Shown: positions 33,202-42,870 of the stretch, one piece after another
Position numbering within the stretch: the first letter of the stretch is position 1
Layout of the letters: each line of letters starts with the position of its first letter
DNA from: an uncultured Acidobacteriota bacterium
GTDB lineage: Bacteria; Acidobacteriota; Terriglobia; Terriglobales; Acidobacteriaceae
Assembly (NCBI GenBank): GCA_903832055.1
Contig: CAILAC010000017.1
Coordinates: forward strand, 124,001-188,000
Direction of reading: 5' to 3'
DNA: 64,000 nucleotides
Notes under the pieces: model-generated
Seen by the model: the letters and a program-made list of their open reading frames with translations, nothing else
Told to the model about the DNA's origin: nothing
The model's database searches: none
Made by a program: the position numbers and the translations under genes

Positions 33202-34779
33202 ATGAAGCTTTACACACGTGCACAAGCAGGAAAGCAGGCAGGTGCCTCCGCAGGCCGCATCGCAGCGACCGTTGGCATTCTGGCGCTTTCCCTGGCCCTG
33301 ATTCCCGCTGAGGCCAAGACCAAGGTTCCCAAAACAAAGAAGAATGTCGATCTGAGCGCCAATCCCCTTGCCAATGTGGCGAGCCGCCAGCCCGACAAGG
33401 AACTCTTTGACAAGTCGATGACTGCGCTCAAAAAGGGCCGTTACGACGTTGCCCGCCTCGACTTGCAGACGCTGCTCAATACCTATCCGAACTCTGAATA
33501 TCAGATGCGCGCCAAACTTGCTGTGGGCGACAGCTGGTTCAAGGAGGGCGGCACGGCGGCCCTGACCCAAGCCGAGGCTGAGTACAAGGACTTCATCACC
33601 TTCTTCCCGCAAGCTCCGGAAGCTGCCGAGGCGCAGATGAAGGTGGCTGACATCTACTTCATGCAAATGGAAAAGCCCGATCGGGACTTTAACAACGCGG
33701 TGCGCGCGGAGCAGGAATACCGGGCGATGATCGACCAGTTTCCTGACTCGTCGCTGGTGCCGCGCGCCAAGCAGAAGCTGCGCGAAACTCAGGAAGTGCT
33801 GGCCGAGCGCGAGTTCCTCATTGGCTCCTACTACGCCAGCCGTGAAAACCCCGCAGGTGCCATTGCGCGGTTGCAGACTGTCGCGGATACCTATCCCCTG
33901 TTTAGCAAGAGCGACCAGTTGTGGCTGACCATCGGCGATGCCTATGCGGGTGAAGCGCGGAGCGTTCAGATGGCCAAAGGGCTACCCGGAGCGATTCGCG
34001 AGCGCCTGCAGCAGGTCTACCTCGACAAGGCTGCTGCCGCCTATGCCAAGGTCATCACGCGCTATCCGATGGCCCCGCGTGTTGAAGATGCACGTGACCG
34101 CCTCGTTGCCATGAACCGGCCAGTTCCCGAGCCGACCCAGGAAGCCATCGCCGAGAGCGACGCGGAAGAACGCAGCCGCCAGCCCATGCGCTTTACCGAC
34201 AAGACCCTGGGCATGATCAAGCATGGCCCGACGGTGGTGGAAGCGGCCCACGTGGGTGACCCGACGATGACCGCGGCAAAGCGGACCATTGCTCCCTCTG
34301 TCACCAAGGAAAACCAGGCCATTTTCGCTGCAGCTATCAAAGCTGTGCAGCCCGGCGCGCCTGCCGAGGAAGCGAAGACCGCGCAGCCAACCGGCGTCAA
34401 CGAGCCACCGCGCTCTGACCAGCCGCAAGCGCCGCTCCAGTTTGAGAATGTTCCCACGGCAGGCGAAAGCGGCACAGGGATTTCGGCCTCAATCGTAAGC
34501 GCGCCCAACGCTGCACCGGCTCCCGCACAGCCAGAGGAGGACCCGAACGCAGTTGTCAAGGCGGTCAAGACCTCTGAGGTAAAGCTGCCCGCTGCTGAAG
34601 CTCCGGCTGCCGCGCCCGATCAGGTGAACGACATCAAGCCGGGTTCAGTGCCTGCGCAGAACACGGCCGCTGATGCCAATGCCAAGAACAAGGCGAAGAA
34701 GCCGAAGCTCGACCAGAGCGACGAATCGTCAAGCAAGAAGAAAAAGAAGAAGGGCCTCAACAAGCTCAACCCCTTCTAG
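33202..34779 (+). CDS. bamD: BamD-like outer-membrane assembly protein with long low-complexity tail
   Basis: 525 aa with GAGG 4 nt before the ATG. An N-terminal signal region (GILALSLALIPAEAKTK) precedes TPR-like repeats typical of BamD: ELFDKSMTALKKGRYDVARL, DLQTLLNTYPNSEYQMRAKL, and EYRAMIDQFPDSSLVPRAKQ. No lipobox cysteine is seen. The BamD part covers about residues 60-310; the remaining 210 residues are proline/alanine-rich and end with KKKKKKGLNKLNPF, a very basic tail. Typical BamD has 240-280 aa, so the extension nearly doubles the protein. BamD helps insert beta-barrel proteins such as the TonB-dependent receptors of this window. Confidence 0.75.
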   Translation: MKLYTRAQAGKQAGASAGRIAATVGILALSLALIPAEAKTKVPKTKKNVDLSANPLANVASRQPDKELFDKSMTALKKGRYDVARLDLQTLLNTYPNSEYQMRAKLAVGDSWFKEGGTAALTQAEAEYKDFITFFPQAPEAAEAQMKVADIYFMQMEKPDRDFNNAVRAEQEYRAMIDQFPDSSLVPRAKQKLRETQEVLAEREFLIGSYYASRENPAGAIARLQTVADTYPLFSKSDQLWLTIGDAYAGEARSVQMAKGLPGAIRERLQQVYLDKAAAAYAKVITRYPMAPRVEDARDRLVAMNRPVPEPTQEAIAESDAEERSRQPMRFTDKTLGMIKHGPTVVEAAHVGDPTMTAAKRTIAPSVTKENQAIFAAAIKAVQPGAPAEEAKTAQPTGVNEPPRSDQPQAPLQFENVPTAGESGTGISASIVSAPNAAPAPAQPEEDPNAVVKAVKTSEVKLPAAEAPAAAPDQVNDIKPGSVPAQNTAADANAKNKAKKPKLDQSDESSSKKKKKKGLNKLNPF

Positions 34780-34804
34780 CATTGGCACTTTCAGTCATCA
34801 CAGC

Positions 34805-34839
34805 AAAAGAGGCCACTCCTGATCGGAGTGGCCTCTTTT
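34805..34839. terminator. Bidirectional terminator between bamD and ppc
   Basis: AAAAGAGGCCACTCC-tgatc-GGAGTGGCCTCTTTT is a perfect 15-bp hairpin flanked by A-run and T-run. It serves bamD on the plus strand and ppc on the minus strand. Confidence 0.95.
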
Positions 34840-34869
34840 CTTTGCCCTCAAGCTTCCCGGTTCCGCATA

Positions 34870-37716
34870 TCAACCGGTATTGCGCAGGCCGGCCGAGATG
34901 CCGCTGATGGTGGCGGAAATTGCGCGATTCACCTCTGGGGTGTCTTCCCCGGCGCGCTTGCGGCGGAGCAGGTCTACCTGGATGAGGTGCATGGGGTCTA
35001 CATACGGGTTGCGCAGTTTGATGGACCGCGCCAGGACGGGGTTGGTCTGAAGCAGCTCAGACTGCCGCGTTATGGCAAGAACTGCCTTCACCGTGCGGTG
35101 ATATTCGGCTTCAAACCGGTCGTAGATGCGGTTGCGCAGCGTGGTGTCCTCGACCAGGGTGGAGTACAGGCGCGCCGTGCCGAGATCGACCTTGCCCAGC
35201 GCCATTTCAACATTGCGCACCAGGTCGATGAAGAGAGGAAACTCCTTTGCCATCGTCTTGAGCGTGGCGATGTCGCCGCCTTCGGCCAGGTACTTCTCTA
35301 CTGCTGTGCCGACGCCAAACCAGGCGGGGATGAGCAACCGGGACTGCGTCCATCCAAATACCCAGGGAATGGCGCGCAGTGTTTCCAGGCTCAGGGAGCC
35401 TTTGCGCTTTGAGGGCCGCGAACCAATCTTCGCATGCTCCAGCTCACCCATGGGCGTTGATTGCTCAAAGTAATCAAGCAATCCGGGGTCGTCAAGGATG
35501 TGCTCTTTGTAGTACTCGTATGCCAGTTCTGAGAGCCGGTCGAGTGCCTTCTCCCATTCCGGCAGTAGAATGCCGGTGAAGTGCCCCTCGGGGTCGCGGG
35601 CGTTGGGCCGCGCCAGAGCGTCAAGCGAAGCAGCAATCATCAGTTCAAGATTGCGCTCGGCCAGCACGACATCGGCGTACTTGAAATTCAGCACTTCGCC
35701 CTGCTCGGTAATGCGGAACTGGCCCTCAAAGGAATCCAGAGGCTGGGCGAAAATTGCCCGATGCGTCGGGCCGCCGCCGCGTCCGACGGTGCCGCCGCGG
35801 CCATGGAAGAGCCGCAGGTGCACGCCTGCTTCCCGCGCCACCACATGCAGAGCGCGATGAGCGCGGAAAATCTCCCAGGTGCTGGTCAGCATGCCGCCAT
35901 CTTTATTGGAGTCGGAGTAGCCCAGCATCACTTCCTGGGTGTTGCCCCAGCTCTTGAGTAGTGCCTTGTAGTCGGGACGGGCCCAGAGTTCGCGGCAGAT
36001 CTCCGGCGCGTTCTGCAGGTCAGTAATCGATTCAAAAAGCGGAACCGGCATCAGGCCCGGATCGCAATACTGCCCAGGGCCTTCGCCCTCAAGCTTGACT
36101 CCAGCCAGCCTGCCCAGCCGGACAACGGCAAGCACGTCATCGACGCAGGTAGCGCCGCTGATGACGTAGTGGCGAATCGCCTCGGGCGTGCAGCCGGCCT
36201 TGACCTCGGCGATGACCCGAAACGTCTCCAGGATATTTGCCGTATCCGCAGACAAAACTCCGGGCAGCTCAGGGGCCAGCGTGTCGGCAATGGACTCTTT
36301 GAGCGCCACCGCATGCAGGCGCGCATGCTGGCGAATATCCAATGTGTGCAGATGCAAACCGAATGTACGCACGAGCAGCAGCAGCGGATCGATGAGATTG
36401 CGCGCAATGCGCAGGCCGCGATGGGCCGCCAGCGAATCGCGCAGGATGCGCAGATCGTCGGCAAACTCTTCGGCGGAACGGTAGCCGGGCAGTACCTGCG
36501 CCAGCATCTCCTGCGACTCTGCCATGGGCGAGGGTCTGGTGACGGATGTGGCTGCTGAACCACCCCAGTGCAGCGTGCGCCGGGCTCGTGCACGCACGCA
36601 GATCAGGTAGCGCCGATACAGTTCAAACTCAAAGTGCTGCCCGTAAGTTTCAGACTCGGCAGTACGGATACGCGATTCATACTCGCCCAGCCGCAGGCGC
36701 AGCGCTTCGGTCACAGGGATCTGCTGCGCCGAGGTGCTGAGCAGATCGATGACGGTCTGAAGTTCGCCGTCGTAGAAATGCAGCAGATGCTCGCGGGCCA
36801 GTTGGATTGCGTTTCGCGTCACATCGGGGGTTACAAACGGGTTGCCGTCGCGGTCGCCGCCAATCCATGAGCCGAATGAGAGTACCTGCGGCAGCTCATG
36901 GGTTTCGATGGTCAGGTCGTAGGCGAGGTTCAAAGCTTCCGAAATTTCACGATACAGGCTGGGGAGTGTGGCAAAGATTGAGACGTCGTAGTAGTCCAGC
37001 CCCATCTTGATTTCGTCGTAAACGGTGGGCCGGCGGCTGCGCACTTCATCGGTCTGCCACAGAGAAGTGATCTCTGAAAGTACCTGGTCCTGCAACCGTG
37101 CAATGTCCTCGGTGGGCAGCGGAATCCGGTCGAGCTCCTCAAGCAGCTCGCCAATGCGCCGCCGCTTGAACATGACCGAGCGCCGCGCCACCTCAGTGGG
37201 ATGGGCCGTGAAGACGGGTACCACCAGCACCTTGCGCAGCCAGTCGAGCGCCTCATCGGCGGTGATGCCGACCCGCTCCATGGCACGCAATGTGCCCGCG
37301 AGGCTGCCGCGCTGTTTGCCCGCATCGCCGGTCAATTGCAGCGCCAGCCGTCGCCGCTTGCGATGGTTGGTTTCGGCCAGATTGATCAGTTCAAAGTAAA
37401 AGCCAAAGGCCCGCGTCAGCAGCAGGGCCCGCTCAACCGGCAGCTTATGCACCAGTTCCATGGCGTGCGCCGCATGATCGGCGGCTGCAACTACCGCACC
37501 TTGATCCTCAGCCTCGCGCCGACGGATGGTGCCCTGGCGCAACTCTTCGACCTGCGAGAAGACTTCGTCTCCCGCCTGCTCCCGCAGGACGTCGCCCAGC
37601 AATGTGCCCAGCGAACGCACATCGCGACGCAGCGGTGCTTCTTTCAGCTCACCAGAAGTCGCCTGCAACTCTGCCAGTCGCTGCGACCAGCTCTCAGGAT
37701 TCCATAAAAGTGCCAT
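34870..37716 (-). CDS. ppc: Phosphoenolpyruvate carboxylase
   Basis: 948 aa from the ATG at 37716; the 977-aa version would overlap the upstream ABC-F gene. Key motifs are in order: VFTAHPTEVARRS (catalytic His near 172), FGSWIGGDRDGNPFV, GYSDSNKDGGML, FHGRGGTVGRGGGPTH and the C-terminal GISAGLRNTG, whose final residues close the active site and take part in regulation. It makes oxaloacetate from phosphoenolpyruvate and bicarbonate, replenishing the citric acid cycle during growth on sugars. It lies 38 nt downstream of the ABC-F gene on the same strand and is terminated by the shared hairpin at 34805-34839. Confidence 0.97.
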   Translation of the reverse strand: MALLWNPESWSQRLAELQATSGELKEAPLRRDVRSLGTLLGDVLREQAGDEVFSQVEELRQGTIRRREAEDQGAVVAAADHAAHAMELVHKLPVERALLLTRAFGFYFELINLAETNHRKRRRLALQLTGDAGKQRGSLAGTLRAMERVGITADEALDWLRKVLVVPVFTAHPTEVARRSVMFKRRRIGELLEELDRIPLPTEDIARLQDQVLSEITSLWQTDEVRSRRPTVYDEIKMGLDYYDVSIFATLPSLYREISEALNLAYDLTIETHELPQVLSFGSWIGGDRDGNPFVTPDVTRNAIQLAREHLLHFYDGELQTVIDLLSTSAQQIPVTEALRLRLGEYESRIRTAESETYGQHFEFELYRRYLICVRARARRTLHWGGSAATSVTRPSPMAESQEMLAQVLPGYRSAEEFADDLRILRDSLAAHRGLRIARNLIDPLLLLVRTFGLHLHTLDIRQHARLHAVALKESIADTLAPELPGVLSADTANILETFRVIAEVKAGCTPEAIRHYVISGATCVDDVLAVVRLGRLAGVKLEGEGPGQYCDPGLMPVPLFESITDLQNAPEICRELWARPDYKALLKSWGNTQEVMLGYSDSNKDGGMLTSTWEIFRAHRALHVVAREAGVHLRLFHGRGGTVGRGGGPTHRAIFAQPLDSFEGQFRITEQGEVLNFKYADVVLAERNLELMIAASLDALARPNARDPEGHFTGILLPEWEKALDRLSELAYEYYKEHILDDPGLLDYFEQSTPMGELEHAKIGSRPSKRKGSLSLETLRAIPWVFGWTQSRLLIPAWFGVGTAVEKYLAEGGDIATLKTMAKEFPLFIDLVRNVEMALGKVDLGTARLYSTLVEDTTLRNRIYDRFEAEYHRTVKAVLAITRQSELLQTNPVLARSIKLRNPYVDPMHLIQVDLLRRKRAGEDTPEVNRAISATISGISAGLRNTG

Positions 37717-37754
37717 CGTCTTTTGATTATGCCTCAACCGATCTAAGCAACTCG

Positions 37755-39722
37755 TCAGGAATGAGCCGATTGCTCTTCCAACTGCATCATCAAGTCTTCC
37801 CATTCATCGGTAAAAGCGCTGAGTTGGCCCCGCAAGTCTTCCAGCAGCCGCGACTGGCGTTCCGTCTCAGCGACCGAAACGAAATTCCCCAGCGCGCTCT
37901 CGGTGTGCATGATGGAGGCCTCGATGCGGGGCACTTCTTCCTCGAGAAAGGCGCAGCGCTCTTCCATCTGCTTGAGCTTGATGGGGTTCAGCTTTTTGAC
38001 GCGGTCTTTGCCGAGGCCGTCGTCCTGGGTGGCGGCTTCTGCTTTTGCCGGAGCACTGGCGGCGCTGTTGAGGGCGGCGACGGGCGGCTTTTCGCTGACG
38101 ACGGGCTTTCCAGCGGCAGCCTCCTCCTGGTCGCGCACGTACTCGGCAAAGGTGCTGGGATAGACGATCACGCTGCCATCCTTGACCTCGAGCACCTTGG
38201 TTGCCAGCCGGTCGAGGAAGTAGCGGTCGTGCGAGACAAAAATTACTGTCCCCGAAAAGGACTCAATGGCCTCAAGCAGCACGTCTTTGGCGCGCATGTC
38301 GAGATGGTTGGTGGGCTCGTCGAGCAGTAGGAAATTCGACGGTGAAACCAGAATCCGGGCCAGCGCAAAGCGGTTGCGTTCGCCGCCCGAGAGCACTCCC
38401 AGCGGCTTGAAAACGTCGTCGCCTGAGAAGAGGAAGCAACCGAGCAGCGACCGGAGCGCAAGCTCGGGCACCTTGATGGCCGCGCGGCTGATGTCGTCGA
38501 GCATGCGGGCCTCGGGGTCGAGTACCTTGTACTGGTCCTGCGCAAAATACTCCGCGAGCACGTTGTGGCCGAGTTGAACCGAGCCGGAGGTCTGCGCCTC
38601 CACGCCGGTGAGCAGGCGAATCAGAGTTGATTTGCCAGCGCCATTCTGACCGACAAGGGCCACGCGGTCGCCGCGGTCGATGGTGAAATTGACATTCCTG
38701 AGCACCTGTTTTTCGCCATAGCTCTTCGAAAGATTCTGCGCGGTGACGACCGTCTTGCCTGAGGGAGGCGGCTGGGGAAAGCTGAAGTGGATGACCGGCT
38801 CTTCTTCGGGAATCTCGATGCGCTCAATCTTTTCGAGCTCCTTGATGCGGCTCTGGACCTGCTTGGCCTTGGTTGCCTGGGCGCGGAAGCGGGTGATGAA
38901 GGCCTCTAGATGCTCAATCTGTTCGCGCTGATTCTTGTAGGCGGCCACCAACTGCGCGCGGCGGTCTTCTTTTTGTTTCAAATATTTGGTGTAGTTGCCC
39001 GCGTAAATCTGCAAGCGCTTGTTCCAGATTTCGACGGTGCGGTCTACTGTCACATCGAGGAAGTACCGGTCGTGCGAAATGAGAATGTAGCCAAAGGGAT
39101 ACTGGCGCAGATAGCTCTCAAGCCAGTTGCGGGTTTCGAGATCGAGATGGTTGGTTGGCTCGTCGAGGAGCAGAAGATTGGGCCGGGCCAGCAGCAGTTT
39201 GGCGAGGGCGATGCGCATCTGCCAGCCGCCACTGAACTCCTCTGTGCGGCGCGCCCAGTCAGTTTTTGAAAAGCCCAATCCACCAAGGACCGCGCCCACC
39301 TGTGCATCGAGCGCGTACCCGTCGAGCGCATGAAAGCGCCCCTGCAGCATTGAATAACGCTCTGCAGCGGCGGTGTACTGCGAGCTGGCGTGATCCAGGG
39401 TGGCCAGTTCCCCGGCCAGGCGCTCAATTTCCACTTCCATTTCGCGGAGCTCGTCGAAGACCGACAGGCACTCGTCAAAGACTGACCGTCCGCTGAGCCG
39501 CAGCCCCTCCTGGGGCAGGTAGCCAATCGACATCCCCCGCGTCAGTTGCATCGAGCCGTAGTCCAACTGCTCGAGGCCGGCAAGCACCTTCATGAGTGTG
39601 GACTTGCCCGTGCCATTTGCCCCGACCAGCGCCGTCTTCTCTTGCGAAGTGATCAGCCAGTTCGCATCTTGAAAGAGAATCCGCGGCCCAAACCGCTTAC
39701 CCGCATTGTGTAGTGAAAGCAT
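37755..39722 (-). CDS. ABC-F family ATPase
   Basis: 655 aa, soluble, with two ABC domains and no membrane segments. Domain 1 has GANGTGKSTL (Walker A), SGGWQMRIALAKLL (signature) and LLLDEPTNHLD; domain 2 has GQNGAGKSTL, SGGERNRFALARIL and LLLDEPTNHLD. The linker of about 80 residues between them is charged (the PtIM region), and the C-terminal 90 residues form a coiled coil as in Uup or YheS-type proteins. ABC-F proteins act on the ribosome E site, relieving stalls or giving antibiotic protection. The exact subfamily is not decided. The 3' neighbour is ppc. Confidence 0.9.
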   Translation of the reverse strand: MLSLHNAGKRFGPRILFQDANWLITSQEKTALVGANGTGKSTLMKVLAGLEQLDYGSMQLTRGMSIGYLPQEGLRLSGRSVFDECLSVFDELREMEVEIERLAGELATLDHASSQYTAAAERYSMLQGRFHALDGYALDAQVGAVLGGLGFSKTDWARRTEEFSGGWQMRIALAKLLLARPNLLLLDEPTNHLDLETRNWLESYLRQYPFGYILISHDRYFLDVTVDRTVEIWNKRLQIYAGNYTKYLKQKEDRRAQLVAAYKNQREQIEHLEAFITRFRAQATKAKQVQSRIKELEKIERIEIPEEEPVIHFSFPQPPPSGKTVVTAQNLSKSYGEKQVLRNVNFTIDRGDRVALVGQNGAGKSTLIRLLTGVEAQTSGSVQLGHNVLAEYFAQDQYKVLDPEARMLDDISRAAIKVPELALRSLLGCFLFSGDDVFKPLGVLSGGERNRFALARILVSPSNFLLLDEPTNHLDMRAKDVLLEAIESFSGTVIFVSHDRYFLDRLATKVLEVKDGSVIVYPSTFAEYVRDQEEAAAGKPVVSEKPPVAALNSAASAPAKAEAATQDDGLGKDRVKKLNPIKLKQMEERCAFLEEEVPRIEASIMHTESALGNFVSVAETERQSRLLEDLRGQLSAFTDEWEDLMMQLEEQSAHS

Positions 39723-39996
39723 TCCTTTTCAGGGTATCCTCTTTGGCCGCCAAACGCATCGATGCCCCTCAGCCGGTATCCCAACGCCGCATTCTGCCGA
39801 TACAAAGGACATGGAATCTCCCCTCGCAATGGTTAACAATTCCGCAGAATGGCCCGAAGGTCGCAGAGCAAGTGACGCGAATATTGCACTGACTTCACCT
39901 CATTGGCCTGAACAACACTGCTATGATGGTTCAGATTTTGGATTCGTCTCCAGCGTCAACTCAAATAAAATCAGTCGTCTGGCCAGGGAGAAGGCG

Positions 39997-40650
39997 ATGA
40001 ATCTGCCCAACTACTACGAGTTCCTACAAATCAGTCCCAATGCGGAGCCAGAGACGATCCACCGCGTCTATCGATTTCTTGCGGTCCGATACCATCCTGA
40101 TAACCCGGAAACCGGCGATACGGACAAGTTCGTACTGCTGAAGGAGGCATACGAGCGTCTGTCGAATCCTGCCCTGCGTGAGGAATATGATCTGGCATGC
40201 AAGGAAGGAGACTCGGATTCGGCTCCCATGTCTGCTGCGGTTGACTTTATGGACAGCGTGGCCGGCGAAATGAACCGCCGCCTCGCCGTTTTGGCATTGC
40301 TGTATATCCAGCGCCGCTCTTCGCCCGACAAACCGGAAGTGACCCTGCCTGAAGTGGAAAAGCGCATGGGTTTCCCGAGGGATTATCTCGAATTCACCCT
40401 CTGGTATCTCCTTAAAAAGGGCTACATTAGTCGCGCCGACAACGCTTCGTTCACCCTTATGGCCGACGGCGTTGACTTTGTTGAAACCCAACGTATCAGC
40501 ATTCCAATTCTCAATAAGCTATTGACAAGCGGGGGAATTGTTGTGAATTCACCCGGGCAGGCAAATCAGCAGGACACAGATGGTGCTCCCAATTTCACCA
40601 TCCCGGAAGTCGACCGGCGGGTTAAAAGAGAACGACGACGACGGGGATAA
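39997..40650 (+). CDS. J-domain (DnaJ-like) protein with C-terminal winged-helix-like region
   Basis: 217 aa from the ATG at 39997 (GGGAG 8 nt upstream); the ORF-track start adds 97 untypical residues. The first 65 residues are a J domain: NYYEFLQISPNAEPETIHRV, VRYHPDNPETG with the HPD tripeptide, and KEAYERLSNPALREEYD. The rest has VTLPEVEKRMGFPRDYLEFT and LWYLLKKGYISRADNASFTL, which look like a winged helix, and a basic tail. The J domain stimulates Hsp70 (DnaK). The C-terminal part gives no known substrate, and similar J-wHTH proteins are seen in Acidobacteria. Confidence 0.8.
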   Translation: MNLPNYYEFLQISPNAEPETIHRVYRFLAVRYHPDNPETGDTDKFVLLKEAYERLSNPALREEYDLACKEGDSDSAPMSAAVDFMDSVAGEMNRRLAVLALLYIQRRSSPDKPEVTLPEVEKRMGFPRDYLEFTLWYLLKKGYISRADNASFTLMADGVDFVETQRISIPILNKLLTSGGIVVNSPGQANQQDTDGAPNFTIPEVDRRVKRERRRRG

Positions 40651-40702
40651 GCGGTGCGCCCTGTTTTAGCTTGCTGATGGGCCGTTGAGCGAGAATAGAG
40701 CA

Positions 40703-41116
40703 ATGGAAATGAGAGCGACAGCGAACCCGCGCGACGAACGCCAGACGGTTCGAATCGACAAATGGCTCTGGGCTGCTCGCTTCTTCAAAACGCGCGCCCT
40801 GGCCTCAAAGGCCTGCGACCTGAACCGCATCCTGTCGAACGAAATCACGGCCAAACCGGCCCGCGACGTGCGCGTCGGCGACATGCTGCGCATTCGCAAT
40901 GAGGCCGGCGAATTTCACGTGGAGGTGCTCGTCCTGAGCGAAATGCGCGGGCCTGCTGCCGTGGCGCAAAAGCTCTATCGCGAGACGGAACTAAGCCGCG
41001 AAACTCGCCTGCGCCTCGCTGCTGAGCAAAAGGCCCTGCAAGCCATCGAAGGGCTGCCCGCCGCAAAACCCTCCAAACGCGACCGCCGCCAGATTAACCG
41101 CTTCCGCGGGCGCTAG
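40703..41116 (+). CDS. S4-domain RNA-binding protein (Hsp15-like)
   Basis: 137 aa from the ATG at 40703 (ATG at 40709 and TTG at 40685 are alternatives). RIDKWLWAARFFKTRALASK is the S4 domain start, as in Hsp15 (HslR), and ARDVRVGDMLRIRNEAGEFH continues the fold. The C-terminal third is basic and helical, ending PSKRDRRQINRFRGR. Hsp15 binds 50S subunits carrying a nascent tRNA-peptide after heat shock, recycling stalled subunits. The gene lies 52 nt downstream of the J-domain protein, consistent with a shared stress-response role. Confidence 0.85.
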   Translation: MEMRATANPRDERQTVRIDKWLWAARFFKTRALASKACDLNRILSNEITAKPARDVRVGDMLRIRNEAGEFHVEVLVLSEMRGPAAVAQKLYRETELSRETRLRLAAEQKALQAIEGLPAAKPSKRDRRQINRFRGR

Positions 41117-41200
41117 CTCACTGCCTAAAACGACGAAGGCGCAAGCGTGGCGTACACTGACCCTGTCAGCCCATCTCAACCCATCCGAGCGTGCCCTCCC

Positions 41201-42724
41201 ATGCAGCGTTGCTTTCAGGCTCTCACTCGCATTTTGCCCCTGGCCCTTATTTCCGCCGTGCTCACCCTGCACGCTCAGGCCCCCAAAGAAGCCGAGGCCC
41301 ACACCGAAGCTCAGAAAGACTCCCGCGCCGAAGCTCTCCGCGTTGCCGACGCCTGGCTGGGCAGCGTCCAGGCCTACGACCGCATCCCGGCCATCTCTGC
41401 CGGGGTCGTCTCCGGCGACCGCCTGCTGTGGGCCAAAGGCTATGGAACGATCGACGCCGCCCACTCTGTTCCCGCTACGCCGCAGACCCTCTACTCGATC
41501 TGCTCCATTTCGAAGCTATTCACCTCAGTCGCCCTCATGCAGCTCTACGATGGCGGCCTCGTCCGTCTCGACGAACCGATCACCACCTACCTGCCCTGGG
41601 CCACCTTCCAGCCCGCGCCCGAAGCCGACAGCGTCCCCATTACCCTCCGCGGACTGCTCTCCCACTCGGCCGGCCTGCCTCGCGAATCCGAGTTTCCCTA
41701 CTGGTCCGGCCCCGACTTCCCCTTCCCTTCGCAGCAGCAGGTCCGCGACGAACTCCCCAAACAAGCCCTGCTCTACCCGGCTGAACGCTACTTCCAGTAC
41801 AGCAATCTCGGCCTTACCCTGGTCGGCGAAACTGTCGAGGCCGTCGCTCACGACCCCTACGCCCACTACGCCCAGACCCACGTCCTTGACCCGCTCGGCC
41901 TGCACGACACGCACCCCTTCATGCCCATGGACCAGTACGGCAAGCGCCTGGCCGTCGGCTATGGAGCCATCGAGCGGGACGGGAGCCGCGCTCTGCTCAA
42001 GCCCTTCAACGCCAACGGCATCACGCCCGCAGCCGGCTACACTTCCACCGTCGAGGACCTTGCCAAATTCGCTTCCTGGCAGTTCCGACTGCTGCGCGCG
42101 GGAAATGACAAGACGGGCAAGCCGGAGGTCCTCAAGGCCTCTACCCTGCGCGAAATGCAGCGAGTGCAGTTCGTCGACCCCGGCTGGAAGACTACCCGGG
42201 GATTGGGCTTCTCTATCCAGCGCCGGGATAACCACACCTACGTCGGCCACTCCGGCGACTGCCCCGGATACCAGACCACCCTGGAGCTCCGACCGGAGGA
42301 CGAAACCGCCGTCATCGTGATGGATAATGCCGCCGAGCGCACCCCGGCCTGGGTCGAGGGAGTCTTCAGCATCCTCGACAAGCGCAAAGGTTTCTCCTTC
42401 AAAGCGCCCGCCCCCGCCACGGCCGATCTCGAAGCCTACGCTGGCCACTACTCCGCCGCGCCCTGGCACGCCGAGACCCTGTTCCTTCCGTGGGCCGGCG
42501 GCCTGGTGATGCTGCCCCTGCCGATCGCCAATCCAGCTGAAGGCATGGTCTTCCTCAAGCCAAAGGGAAATGACAGCTTCCGCCGTGTCCGCGAAGACGG
42601 CAGCGAGGCGGAGGAAATCCTCTTCCTCCGCGATGCCAACGGGAAGGTTACCGGCTACACGCAGTTCAGCAACCCCCGACCCCGGTTGTCCATCCCGACT
42701 GAGCCGTCAATACCCGCGATCTGA
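41201..42724 (+). CDS. Secreted serine hydrolase of the beta-lactamase/penicillin-binding superfamily
   Basis: 507 aa from the ATG at 41201, giving a signal peptide (LTRILPLALISAVLTLHAQA). The catalytic serine is in CSISKLFTS (S102-x-x-K105), the YxN motif is YFQYSNLGL, and an HSG/HxG motif is in YVGHSGDCPGY, as in class C beta-lactamase-like and esterase members. A C-terminal beta domain of about 120 residues follows LEAYAGHYSA. It may be a DD-peptidase, esterase or peptidase. The beta-lactam resistance role is not implied by sequence. Located after the S4-domain gene in the same direction. Confidence 0.8.
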   Translation: MQRCFQALTRILPLALISAVLTLHAQAPKEAEAHTEAQKDSRAEALRVADAWLGSVQAYDRIPAISAGVVSGDRLLWAKGYGTIDAAHSVPATPQTLYSICSISKLFTSVALMQLYDGGLVRLDEPITTYLPWATFQPAPEADSVPITLRGLLSHSAGLPRESEFPYWSGPDFPFPSQQQVRDELPKQALLYPAERYFQYSNLGLTLVGETVEAVAHDPYAHYAQTHVLDPLGLHDTHPFMPMDQYGKRLAVGYGAIERDGSRALLKPFNANGITPAAGYTSTVEDLAKFASWQFRLLRAGNDKTGKPEVLKASTLREMQRVQFVDPGWKTTRGLGFSIQRRDNHTYVGHSGDCPGYQTTLELRPEDETAVIVMDNAAERTPAWVEGVFSILDKRKGFSFKAPAPATADLEAYAGHYSAAPWHAETLFLPWAGGLVMLPLPIANPAEGMVFLKPKGNDSFRRVREDGSEAEEILFLRDANGKVTGYTQFSNPRPRLSIPTEPSIPAI

Positions 42725-42870
42725 ACCGATTCCAATTCAACGAATTCGCCGCCAGAGCAACCGCTCCTCCGGCCGCAACTTCGTTGCTCTGAATCGAGCA
42801 CGGCAGGCAGCAAATCTGTTTGCCGATGTATCCTGTTCACGACTAAAACTCTTGGCTTTTGAGGTAGCAC

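Noticed and set aside
41201-42724. Serine hydrolase as an antibiotic-resistance beta-lactamase
   Set aside because: The SxxK and YxN motifs are shared by many esterases and peptidases; nothing in the sequence shows beta-lactam specificity.
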